From positions 1 to 48,940 of the IMG/VR virus record IMGVR_UViG_3300009545_000030: a stretch of DNA of 48,940 nt. One strand, given 5' to 3'. Each line of letters opens with the position of its first letter. Within the stretch, counting starts at the first letter, position 1. A program made the position numbers and the translations under genes. The notes beneath the pieces are model-generated. The model made no database searches and was not told where the DNA came from. It saw nothing but the letters and a program-made list of their open reading frames with translations. This DNA comes from a virus. Of this stretch, positions 7,617 to 14,025 are shown piece after piece.

Positions 7617-7817
7617 ATGCTTTTAACGCCGAGCGAATGGCTTGAACGTCGATTTGGGGATGCCCAGAAGCGCCCTGCACCGAGCAGCGTTCGTCGCTGG
7701 CTGGAGGCTGGTGAATTGGCCGGCGAGAAGATTGGCGGCCGCTGGTTTGTCGAGTACGATCCGCAAGCAATCCATACCGGCAGTGAAATCGCTGATCGCA
7801 TCCTGAAGGCATCATAA
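7617..7817 (+). CDS. xis: Excisionase, lambda Xis type
   Basis: The 66-aa product starts MLLTPSEWLERRFG and contains RPAPSSVRRWLEAGEL then GGRWFVEYDPQA, matching the winged-helix layout of lambda Xis (LTLQEW...SLETVRRW). Xis bends attachment-site DNA and steers integrase toward excision. It ends 3 bp before int, the same order as in lambda. ATG 7617 is chosen because the Xis homology begins there; the ribosome site is weak. Confidence 0.88.
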   Translation: MLLTPSEWLERRFGDAQKRPAPSSVRRWLEAGELAGEKIGGRWFVEYDPQAIHTGSEIADRILKAS

Positions 7818-7820
7818 TAA

Positions 7821-8918
7821 ATGACACCGCGCCGCCGTTCGAAGAAAAACCGCGATTTGCCCGACAACCTTTATACGGCGACCGGCGGCTATATTTATCG
7901 GCATCCGGTAACCGGAAAGAACCATGGCGCCGGCTCGGATCGTGCCGAGGCCATAAAAGCTGCGAATGCCCTGAATCGAATACTGGTGAAGCCCAATTCT
8001 CTTGTGAATCGCATCTTAGGAACAAATTCATTGCCTGCTGTTCTTGATCGGTTCCGCAAAGAATATTTAGCGGATCAGGATCACTCAAAAAGTTACAACG
8101 ATCAGATCAATGAAAAGCTGCGTCGGATAGAGCGCGAATTGGGAGCCGAGACCGCCTGGGAGGCTATCGACTTAAAAACTTTATCGGACTGGCTCGCAAC
8201 ACTGACCCGCGATTTATACATTAAATATCGCATGTTGTGGGTGCAGATATTCGACTTCGCCTGTTCGGTGGGATTATCACCGGCAAATATTGCAGAACTT
8301 ACCATTGTCAAAAAAGCGCCAAAAAAGGCTCGGAAGCGCTGGTCGCTGGAGACTTACCAAGCCGTTTATGCGCATGCCGAACCGTGGCTGCAGGTAGCGA
8401 TGGATTTTGCAATCACTAGCCTGCAGCGCCGCATTGACCTCACCAGCGTGCATAAAAAACGCGATATCGTCGACGGCCGCATTCTGGTTATGCAGGTGAA
8501 GACGAAAAAACGTATTGCGATACGGATCGGCGGCAGCCTGGAACAAGTCATCACCCGCGCCAAACAACTGCATCCCTTCTGCCCTTTCGTAATCGGTCAT
8601 AAACCAGAGCGCGCCCGCACAAGCCCGAAGAACCCCAAAGAACACCCCTACCAAGTGGCCACTACCTACCTGACTAAAGCAGTTGCTGCAGCGCGCGATA
8701 AATCCGAAGTATTCAAGGACTGGGCGCCAGAGGAATTACCGACACTGCACGAATTGCGGAGCCTGGGCGCGCATCTGTATCAGGAAGCCGGTTACCCGGT
8801 GGAATACATTCAGGCTTTATTGGGCCATGCCGATGCCAAAATGACGGAACTTTACCTATCTGGCTACGGCGAAAAATGGCAGGAGGTACGGGCGGATTTA
8901 CCCCTGACCTCAAAATAA
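7821..8918 (+). CDS. int: Tyrosine integrase, lambda Int type
   Basis: 365 aa with the lambda Int architecture. The N-terminal arm-binding domain (RRRSKKNRDLPDNLY, GGYIYRHPVTGKNHGAGSDR) is followed by a core-binding domain and a C-terminal catalytic domain. Active-site residues are visible: R203 (LQRRIDL), K227 (VKTKK), H310 and R313 (HELRSLGAHLY), H336 (LLGHADAKM) and nucleophile Y345 (TELYL). It catalyses phage integration and excision at attP/attB. The inferred attP starts at its stop codon. The genome is therefore a temperate phage. Confidence 0.96.
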   Translation: MTPRRRSKKNRDLPDNLYTATGGYIYRHPVTGKNHGAGSDRAEAIKAANALNRILVKPNSLVNRILGTNSLPAVLDRFRKEYLADQDHSKSYNDQINEKLRRIERELGAETAWEAIDLKTLSDWLATLTRDLYIKYRMLWVQIFDFACSVGLSPANIAELTIVKKAPKKARKRWSLETYQAVYAHAEPWLQVAMDFAITSLQRRIDLTSVHKKRDIVDGRILVMQVKTKKRIAIRIGGSLEQVITRAKQLHPFCPFVIGHKPERARTSPKNPKEHPYQVATTYLTKAVAAARDKSEVFKDWAPEELPTLHELRSLGAHLYQEAGYPVEYIQALLGHADAKMTELYLSGYGEKWQEVRADLPLTSK

Positions 8919-9141
8919 TAGTCTGGGAATAGTCTGTAAATAATCTGGCACCAAAAAAGTGCGCCCCAAGTTGTTGATTTAAATGTCGTAATTTTGCAAA
9001 ATGCTAAGAACCCATTCGCTTACAACATGAGCCTCTATGTCGATATCAATTTGATTTAAATAGGAAATATGGAGTATTTATGGTACGCAAAAAGCGCAAA
9101 ACGCACATAATGAAATCAATCGCTTACGCTCGAATAGTCTG
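8917..9141 (+). other. attP: Inferred attP with arm sites and IHF sites
   Basis: Three direct repeats AATAGTCTG, AATAGTCTG and AATAATCTG lie at 8917, 8928 and 8939, exactly 11 bp apart, as expected for P' arm sites on one DNA face. A fourth copy is at 9133-9141. Perfect IHF-consensus matches flank the middle: CAAGTTGTTGATT at 8967-8979 (reverse orientation) and AATCAATCGCTTA at 9114-9126. The interval 8980-9040, with the palindrome ATTTTGCAAAAT at 8991-9002, is where the core would lie by analogy with lambda. The crossover sequence itself cannot be fixed without attL/attR or attB. Confidence 0.75.
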
Positions 9142-9176
9142 GGGCCATCTGCTAAGCTCATTCCCAACAACCCTGA

Positions 9177-9281
9177 ATGGATTATGCTGTGTCGGCCACC
9201 CGCCTCCTATTCGAAACGCTGGCTGCAGCTATTTTGATAGCCATAATCATAAAACTTGGCATGAAGTTCTGGGGTGTATAA
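9177..9281 (+). CDS. Possible 34-aa membrane peptide
   Basis: ATG 9177 opens a 34-codon frame encoding MDYAVSATRLLFETLAAAIL and IAIIIKLGMKFWGV, one hydrophobic helix with a basic end. It lies 21 bp upstream of the glycosyltransferase start. No ribosome site is visible, so the call rests only on the membrane-like composition and position. Confidence 0.3.
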   Translation: MDYAVSATRLLFETLAAAILIAIIIKLGMKFWGV

Positions 9282-9302
9282 CAAAAAGTCGAGGGAACGC
9301 CC

Positions 9303-10247
9303 GTGTTTAATATTGCCGTTGTTATTCCTGCGTACAATGCTGCCCGGACAATAGGTAGAGCGATTGCGAGCGTCAAAGCTCAGACAGTCCAGCCCGCTGA
9401 AATTATCATCGTTGACGATGGCTCGACCGATGATACGGTTGCCGTGGTTGCCGATCTGTCAGTTAATTTGCCTATCCTGTTTCTCCGGCAATCGAATGCC
9501 GGTGCCGCAGCAGCTCGCCAGACAGGCTCTGAGGCTTCATCCGCCGAATATATCGCCTACCTTGACGCCGATGATTGGTGGCCTGCTGATAAGCTTGAGC
9601 AGATGCAGGACACCCTAGCGGTGGCGCCCATTGATTTCCTGATGGCCGACCTTCAGCGCATCCATTCTGATCGGCCAAATGAGATACTGGCCGGGCATCG
9701 AATAAATTTTCCTTGGGCTATGGATTACCTAGAATCGCTCGTTGAGCAGCCCACTAAAGGCTGGTATAAGCTCGGTCCGACCAGCGCAGTAGAATTACTT
9801 CTGCGCGGCTTCCCAGCCTTTCCATCGACTTTCCTGGTCAAGCGTTCGGCATTGATAGAGGTGGGCGGCTGGAATAGAGGGATTAGGTATTGCGAGGATT
9901 TCGATTTGGCTTTACGGCTATGCGATCGATTTGGCGTGCACTACCTCGATAAACCCATGGCCATCATGGGGCTGCATTCTGGCAACGATAACCCCTATGC
10001 CTATGTCGTTCGACAAATGACCGGTGGCGTTGAAGTCCTGAAATCCCATCATAAAACCGCTCTATTGCAAAATAAAACACGATTCGCTGAAGCCGTCTCA
10101 TTCAAACTCTGTTCCCTCGCTTATGCCCTCAAACAGCATGGCGATAAAGCCGGAAGCCGTGAGCGCTATAGGCAAGCCATGTTTTGGCCAGGGAAACGGA
10201 TGCATGCTTTTTTGCGATGGGCCATTTTGTCGCTGCAAGGAGCATAA
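9303..10247 (+). CDS. Family 2 glycosyltransferase
   Basis: The start is GTG 9303, with GAGG 8 nt upstream. The 314-aa product has a GT-A fold: IAVVIPAYNAARTIGRAI at the N terminus, IIIVDDGSTDDT near residue 36, the metal/nucleotide-sugar DXD motif in AYLDADDWW near residue 82, and a CEDFDLALRL segment near 200. It would transfer a sugar from a nucleotide- or lipid-linked donor. It lies just past attP, where P22-like phages carry O-antigen-modifying gtr genes, so lysogenic conversion of the host surface is a reasonable inference. No flippase or bactoprenol transferase gene accompanies it. Confidence 0.88.
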   Translation: MFNIAVVIPAYNAARTIGRAIASVKAQTVQPAEIIIVDDGSTDDTVAVVADLSVNLPILFLRQSNAGAAAARQTGSEASSAEYIAYLDADDWWPADKLEQMQDTLAVAPIDFLMADLQRIHSDRPNEILAGHRINFPWAMDYLESLVEQPTKGWYKLGPTSAVELLLRGFPAFPSTFLVKRSALIEVGGWNRGIRYCEDFDLALRLCDRFGVHYLDKPMAIMGLHSGNDNPYAYVVRQMTGGVEVLKSHHKTALLQNKTRFAEAVSFKLCSLAYALKQHGDKAGSRERYRQAMFWPGKRMHAFLRWAILSLQGA

Positions 10248-10486
10248 TGGATACCTACAAATTCACATCGCTAGGTCCGCCCTCAATGCTACAAGGCTGC
10301 ATAGTCTATATAACGAGTTTGCGCCGCGATTATCGAAATGCCGAAGACCTCATAGACGATTTAATATTGCGGGCAGTAGAGATCAACGGTAGGCAATGGT
10401 GCGTGGTGGGGCTGAAAAAGCATGATACAACGGGGGCATATTACGCAGGGGCGGTGATTGAATTGTTGGTGGAGTCTGTGCATTGA
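10247..10486 (+). CDS. Hypothetical protein (79 aa)
   Basis: ATG 10247 overlaps the glycosyltransferase stop (TAATG) and is preceded by the ribosome site AAGGAG, so the two are co-translated. The 79-aa soluble product (MDTYKFTSLGPPSMLQGCIV) has no recognised motif. The AAGGAG site makes it a more credible gene than its size alone suggests. Function unknown. Confidence 0.65.
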   Translation: MDTYKFTSLGPPSMLQGCIVYITSLRRDYRNAEDLIDDLILRAVEINGRQWCVVGLKKHDTTGAYYAGAVIELLVESVH

Positions 10487-10502
10487 TTGGAGAGGGGAAG
10501 GA

Positions 10503-10518
10503 CGGCGACCCCTCGCCG
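10503..10518 (+). terminator. Short GC hairpin after the conversion-like genes
   Basis: CGGCGA (10503-10508) pairs with TCGCCG (10513-10518) around CCCC. No run of T follows, so it is at most a weak or Rho-assisted terminator for the rightward genes. A second inverted repeat (AATCACC at 10547 with GGTGATT at 10582), enclosing the palindrome CCACGTGG at 10560, follows it. Confidence 0.35.
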
Positions 10519-10700
10519 GTACACACTCTTTCAGCCGTCATAGCACAATCACCGGATTTCCACGTGGACTGTCACCGGCGGGGTGATTACGCTCTCGCGC
10601 CACGATTCCCCAAGATTGCTTGCATCTGGCCATTAAGGATTAACCAAAAACCCCGGCACTAATTTTCTCCGGCCGCCACAACAGTTAACGATTGCTGCTC

Positions 10701-10800
10701 GGCGATGGCCCGGCTGGATTTGAACCAGCATCCTCCAACGAACAAGACGCGGTTAACTTGCAGGTCAGTGCTCTAACCAATTGAGCTGCGAATCATCGCC
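10701..10800 (-). tRNA. Degenerate tRNA-like element, possible Cys(GCA)
   Basis: Read on the minus strand, a normal T arm (GCTGG/CCAGC with loop TTCAAAT) and a normal D arm (GCTC/GAGC around AATTGGTTA) are present. The ends pair over seven bases (GGCGATG/CATCGCC). The acceptor next to the T arm (CGGGCCA) matches the 5' side only with G-U pairs and an A-C mismatch. Between D and T arms there are 17 nt more than a type-I tRNA has. The best anticodon reading is CTGCAAG, that is GCA (Cys), but its stem is poor. It may be a decayed phage tRNA or an unusual tRNA-like RNA after the late operon. Confidence 0.5.
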
Positions 10801-10845
10801 CCGCCATTATACAACATCCAAGATAAATCTATACACGTCCAGAAA

Positions 10846-10878
10846 TCATGCATAGATTTTGCGGTTTTCTATGCATGA
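10846..10878 (-). terminator. Hairpin at the convergent junction after the late operon
   Basis: An 11-bp perfect stem, TCATGCATAGA at 10846-10856 with TCTATGCATGA at 10868-10878, encloses an 11-nt loop. It lies just past the last minus-strand late gene and before the tRNA-like element. T runs are short on both sides, so intrinsic termination is plausible but not classical. It could also protect the late mRNA 3' end. Confidence 0.5.
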
Positions 10879-10900
10879 AACCATTTCCCCCATACCCGCT

Positions 10901-11173
10901 TTATTGCGTCAAGGAAGCCTTTAAGCCAGTTGGCGCTGCGGGTTTCGTAAAATTTACGGCCACCTCGTTAGAGGGCGCAGATTCCAGCAGGGTAAGTTTA
11001 TCGACCGCTGTAGCCGTATATTTGTAAATGCCGGGCGCTTTCCCATCCATTAAAACGGTAAAGTTAAGCGCGCCAACATGATCAATAATCATGGTGCCAT
11101 TTTCATAAATTCGAAATTCGGCATCCGGGTGCGCAATATCGGTATAGGTCCAATTCAGAGTAATTTTTGCCAT
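10901..11173 (-). CDS. Fibronectin type III-like small protein (90 aa)
   Basis: The 90-aa product starts MAKITLNWTYTDIAHPDAEF and ends APSNEVAVNFTKPAAPTGL, with GIYKYTATAVDK in the middle. This is the beta-sandwich pattern of a fibronectin type III domain, often found in phage structural proteins. It is the last gene of the late operon and starts at the stop of the holin-like gene. It may be a virion surface or lysis-associated protein. The precise role is unknown. Confidence 0.7.
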   Translation of the reverse strand: MAKITLNWTYTDIAHPDAEFRIYENGTMIIDHVGALNFTVLMDGKAPGIYKYTATAVDKLTLLESAPSNEVAVNFTKPAAPTGLKASLTQ

Positions 11174-11586
11174 TATCTATTTCCCTCCACCCCTTTCAGT
11201 TTTTCAACCGTGCGCATTGTGCCAAGGCCCAACAGTCCGAATAAAAGCTGCATAGTTAATGCTGTATCTAGAACTGGAAATGCGCCGTCATAGTGAAACC
11301 AAACGATAGCTATGAATCGCGCGATAGGTTCAAGAATAGCTGAATAAGCCAGGGCAAATCCGCAAATCCACATGATGAATGGTCTACCGCCAGCCACAAA
11401 CCAATTGGTGCTTTTTGCCTCTTCCTGATTGATGGCCATTTGACCGGTCATTTCGGCCAACTCACCGGACTGCTGTAGCTTGAGTAATTCTAATTTGGCT
11501 GCATCGGCTTGAGCCTTATCAGGCCATAGGCGATCAATTAATTTTCCGCCGATATCGAGTGCTGCGGTTATAGGATCAAGTGGCAT
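11173..11586 (-). CDS. Holin-like membrane protein (GTA_holin_3TM type)
   Basis: The 137-aa product starts MPLDPITAALDIGGKLIDRL. It has an amphipathic N-terminal helix, a charged segment rich in E and K (LELLKLQQSGELAEM), then NWFVAGGRPFIMWICGFALAY and later hydrophobic segments. The layout matches the three-TM holins described in gene-transfer agents and many phages. Holins form inner-membrane pores that time lysis. ATG 11586 has GAGG 7 nt upstream and overlaps the end of the DUF5675 gene, forming a lysis-like pair. Confidence 0.8.
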   Translation of the reverse strand: MPLDPITAALDIGGKLIDRLWPDKAQADAAKLELLKLQQSGELAEMTGQMAINQEEAKSTNWFVAGGRPFIMWICGFALAYSAILEPIARFIAIVWFHYDGAFPVLDTALTMQLLFGLLGLGTMRTVEKLKGVEGNR

Positions 11587-11983
11587 TTTCAATCCTCAAG
11601 AAAATTGTTTCATGTTTAGAAATCGCTTCCTTGAGGATTTGATAGAGGATAGAAAATGCAGCTCGGCTCTCTCCAACTGAAGCCAGGCCTTTTGTATTTC
11701 CAACCAGAATGCAGCCTTCTGTATCTTCCGGCTTATTTCCGGAATGAATGCGTACGCCTTCAAAGCCGGGGACATCCAGAATCTGCGGCAGCAGTCGTGC
11801 GAAATGATTGGAATAATTAATCACGACTTCGTACTGACCGGCCGGAATGGCTGTTTTACCTGGAATCTTTGGGCCTGCTCTGACTTCATCTTCCAATGAA
11901 AAACAGAAAAACTTTCCATCAATAAACAATTCGCCAATCGTCGCCCCGTCCTTGCTGGGATTACGTTTGATCAGTAAATCCAT
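11576..11983 (-). CDS. DUF5675-family protein, lysis-associated candidate
   Basis: The 135-aa product contains GELFIDGKFFCFSLEDEVR, KIPGKTAIPAGQYEVVI and GVRIHSGNKPEDTEGCILVG, the conserved blocks of DUF5675. The His and Cys in RIHSGN...EGCILVG resemble the layout of L,D-transpeptidase-like sites, but this is not established for the family. Members are often next to holins, as here, so a cell-wall role is likely by context. No other endolysin candidate is visible in the genome. Confidence 0.78.
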   Translation of the reverse strand: MDLLIKRNPSKDGATIGELFIDGKFFCFSLEDEVRAGPKIPGKTAIPAGQYEVVINYSNHFARLLPQILDVPGFEGVRIHSGNKPEDTEGCILVGNTKGLASVGESRAAFSILYQILKEAISKHETIFLRIENAT

Positions 11984-13914
11984 CAGCCTGTCGCCCCATA
12001 AGCGCCAATTTCGGTAACAGTGAAAAAGGACTCGGTGTTGCGAAGATCAAGGTTGCCACCACTGTCTTGCCAGACCTGCGCTCGAAGTATATCGGCCTTA
12101 TTTAAATAAATGTCGATGGAACCAAAAACACCACCCGGTGACCCTGCAGTTGGCGTGTAGTTGGCAAATTCGCCGGGCGGAGTAACGGCGGCTCCGTTGA
12201 GGATAAATCGCAATCGCCTAGATCCTGTTGCATTGGCGGCAAAATAGGCTTGCGCCTTGAGACATAACAAGCCATGCCGTTGTACGGTGATCAATTCTTG
12301 GTTCGCGGAAGTGCTATGCATGGAGGCAAAATCAGCGTCCTCCACGGTCCATGCAACATCAGTCCATGTGCCAGTAGGAATGGATTGAACGGCGCTACGG
12401 CTTAGGCGTGTATGCGGTGCATTCAGCCCACTAAAGGCGAAATGCGTATGGCCCCTGGAAGTACAATTAATCGCTTCATTGAAATCGCCAGTAACGGAAA
12501 TCTGGTTTCTGAAACCGTCGTACATTGTCGGCACGGTTTGCTCATCGAGCGCCTCGCAACCAATAAATCGAACACCGCGGGGATAGGTGAGCGCGAAAGA
12601 GCCCTGCAGAATAAGAAATCCTGCCGGTTGATTGGCGGTCCAATTGCCGTTATATCCGATAGATTTTGACAGGCAGCCGATGAAAGTTAAATTTTCAATA
12701 TTCGGGTCACCAGCCTCACCAGGACCACTTACAACATGTCCGGCATAGCCGCACTTGTCGGCAATCGTCCCCATCCAACGCCCATCGTTATCAGCAGTAG
12801 ATGCCTTCCAGCCAAAGGAATTACACTGATAAGCGAGGCCGCCATGAAAGGCAAAGCTGGTATTCCCCGCAGACCCTGTACAGTCAATACCCTGATCAAC
12901 ATCGCGAGCGCTAGCCCCATAGACGTTAAACCGTGAGTTTCCGCTGAATACAATACCGCGTGAATATCGGGTTGTTGCGCCTGAACCAAAATTACCACCT
13001 AGCGTTTTTGCTTTAGGATTGTGCACAACGAAATCGGAGCAGGCGTTAAACCATATCCCCTGCACTCGATCGTCGCCAGGATCAGACGCCAGGGAATAAT
13101 TAATATCGTGTGCATAAATATTTCTAGCTGTGAAATTACTGCAGCCGTTGAAAACAATGCCGGAACCAATGTCGTCCCCAGACACCTCGACGCCATCGAA
13201 GAAATGGCCGCTACCGCCCTCAATCCAGATACCGGCATCCAGAGCCAGCTGACCATTCGTCCCGTTGCCGTTGCGGATGACCTTGACGTTACGCAGACTC
13301 AAATTGTTGACACTGCTGCTAGTGAGTGTGCGGACATCCCCCGCCCCACCTGGGGCCAGTTGCTTGAAAATGGCATTTCGAACATCGGCCCCAGAAGGCA
13401 ACGTAATATTACCGGTTACCGCATAAGTGCGATTCTTGCCATCAATGATTAAGCCAGCGGCGAGGGCGCGAGTGATTGGTGTCGTATCATCTGTAGAGCC
13501 ATCGCCAGCTGCACCAAAATCAATTTTTGGGTCAACGACTTGGCCATTAATCCAGGCATCCAATGTCGTACCCACCGCATTCGATGCACTACGAAGGATA
13601 CGGATTTGGCTGGAAAGGCTGTTACTGATGCTGTCTATTGTCCATTTGGATACATTGGACGCATCTTTTAGAATGAATTTATAAGTAACGGCCGAGTCCA
13701 GCCAGATTATTACCGTATTTCCAGAGACTTGCGGCTCACCGCGGGCATTGAGAGAAATGGTTGTGCCGGCTGATGTGCCGATGCCATCGATATACATTGG
13801 GGTTGGGGTTGTAGACCCAACGAGATAAGCCGACAGCGAACCACCCGATAAAGGAACGCCCGCATCAGTAAAGAATTGCACCACGAAAGGTGTCGCGGGA
13901 TAATAAGTTGCCAT
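11983..13914 (-). CDS. Tailspike with beta-helix (643 aa)
   Basis: The N-terminal ~110 residues (MATYYPATPFVVQFFTDAGV ... YLVGSTTPTPMY) form a virion-attachment domain of the kind seen in podoviral spikes. Then IDFGAAGDGSTDDTTPITRAL opens a pectate-lyase-like parallel beta-helix (GIWIEGGSGHFFDGVEV, NGCSNFTARNIYAH). The C terminus (TGSRRLRFILNGAAV) looks like a trimerisation or carbohydrate-binding fold. It occupies the P22 gp9 position after the ejection genes, so it probably binds and cleaves a surface polysaccharide. The active site cannot be assigned by eye. Confidence 0.85.
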   Translation of the reverse strand: MATYYPATPFVVQFFTDAGVPLSGGSLSAYLVGSTTPTPMYIDGIGTSAGTTISLNARGEPQVSGNTVIIWLDSAVTYKFILKDASNVSKWTIDSISNSLSSQIRILRSASNAVGTTLDAWINGQVVDPKIDFGAAGDGSTDDTTPITRALAAGLIIDGKNRTYAVTGNITLPSGADVRNAIFKQLAPGGAGDVRTLTSSSVNNLSLRNVKVIRNGNGTNGQLALDAGIWIEGGSGHFFDGVEVSGDDIGSGIVFNGCSNFTARNIYAHDINYSLASDPGDDRVQGIWFNACSDFVVHNPKAKTLGGNFGSGATTRYSRGIVFSGNSRFNVYGASARDVDQGIDCTGSAGNTSFAFHGGLAYQCNSFGWKASTADNDGRWMGTIADKCGYAGHVVSGPGEAGDPNIENLTFIGCLSKSIGYNGNWTANQPAGFLILQGSFALTYPRGVRFIGCEALDEQTVPTMYDGFRNQISVTGDFNEAINCTSRGHTHFAFSGLNAPHTRLSRSAVQSIPTGTWTDVAWTVEDADFASMHSTSANQELITVQRHGLLCLKAQAYFAANATGSRRLRFILNGAAVTPPGEFANYTPTAGSPGGVFGSIDIYLNKADILRAQVWQDSGGNLDLRNTESFFTVTEIGAYGATG

Positions 13915-14025
13915 TCGGTACTCCGTATCGCTTCACAGCGAGATACTATGAAAAACAAGCCATCCACTGGATTCGAAGACCTACAATGCTCTCTGCAGGT
14001 GCTTTGTTCCCTTTTTTTAGTGCCT
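13915..14025 (-). other. Non-coding gap between ejection gene and tailspike
   Basis: About 110 bases without a convincing minus-strand gene. A small hairpin (CGCT/AGCG around GTGA) lies near the tailspike start. A plus-strand frame at 13948-14073 would encode a 41-aa hydrophobic peptide but overlaps the ejection gene and lacks a clear ribosome site. It is not called. Confidence 0.4.

Noticed and set aside
7375-8088. 237-codon minus-strand frame opposite the xis/int start
   Set aside because: It lies antisense to clear xis and int genes, has low-complexity Ser/Arg/Cys composition typical of a shadow frame and no ribosome site.
9080-9310. 76-codon plus-strand frame with GGAG upstream in the attP interval
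   Set aside because: It covers an IHF site and an arm site, overlaps the glycosyltransferase start and has random-looking composition.
10701-10800. tRNA 3' end as the attP core
   Set aside because: It is ~1.8 kb from int, while a complete set of arm and IHF sites lies directly after int.
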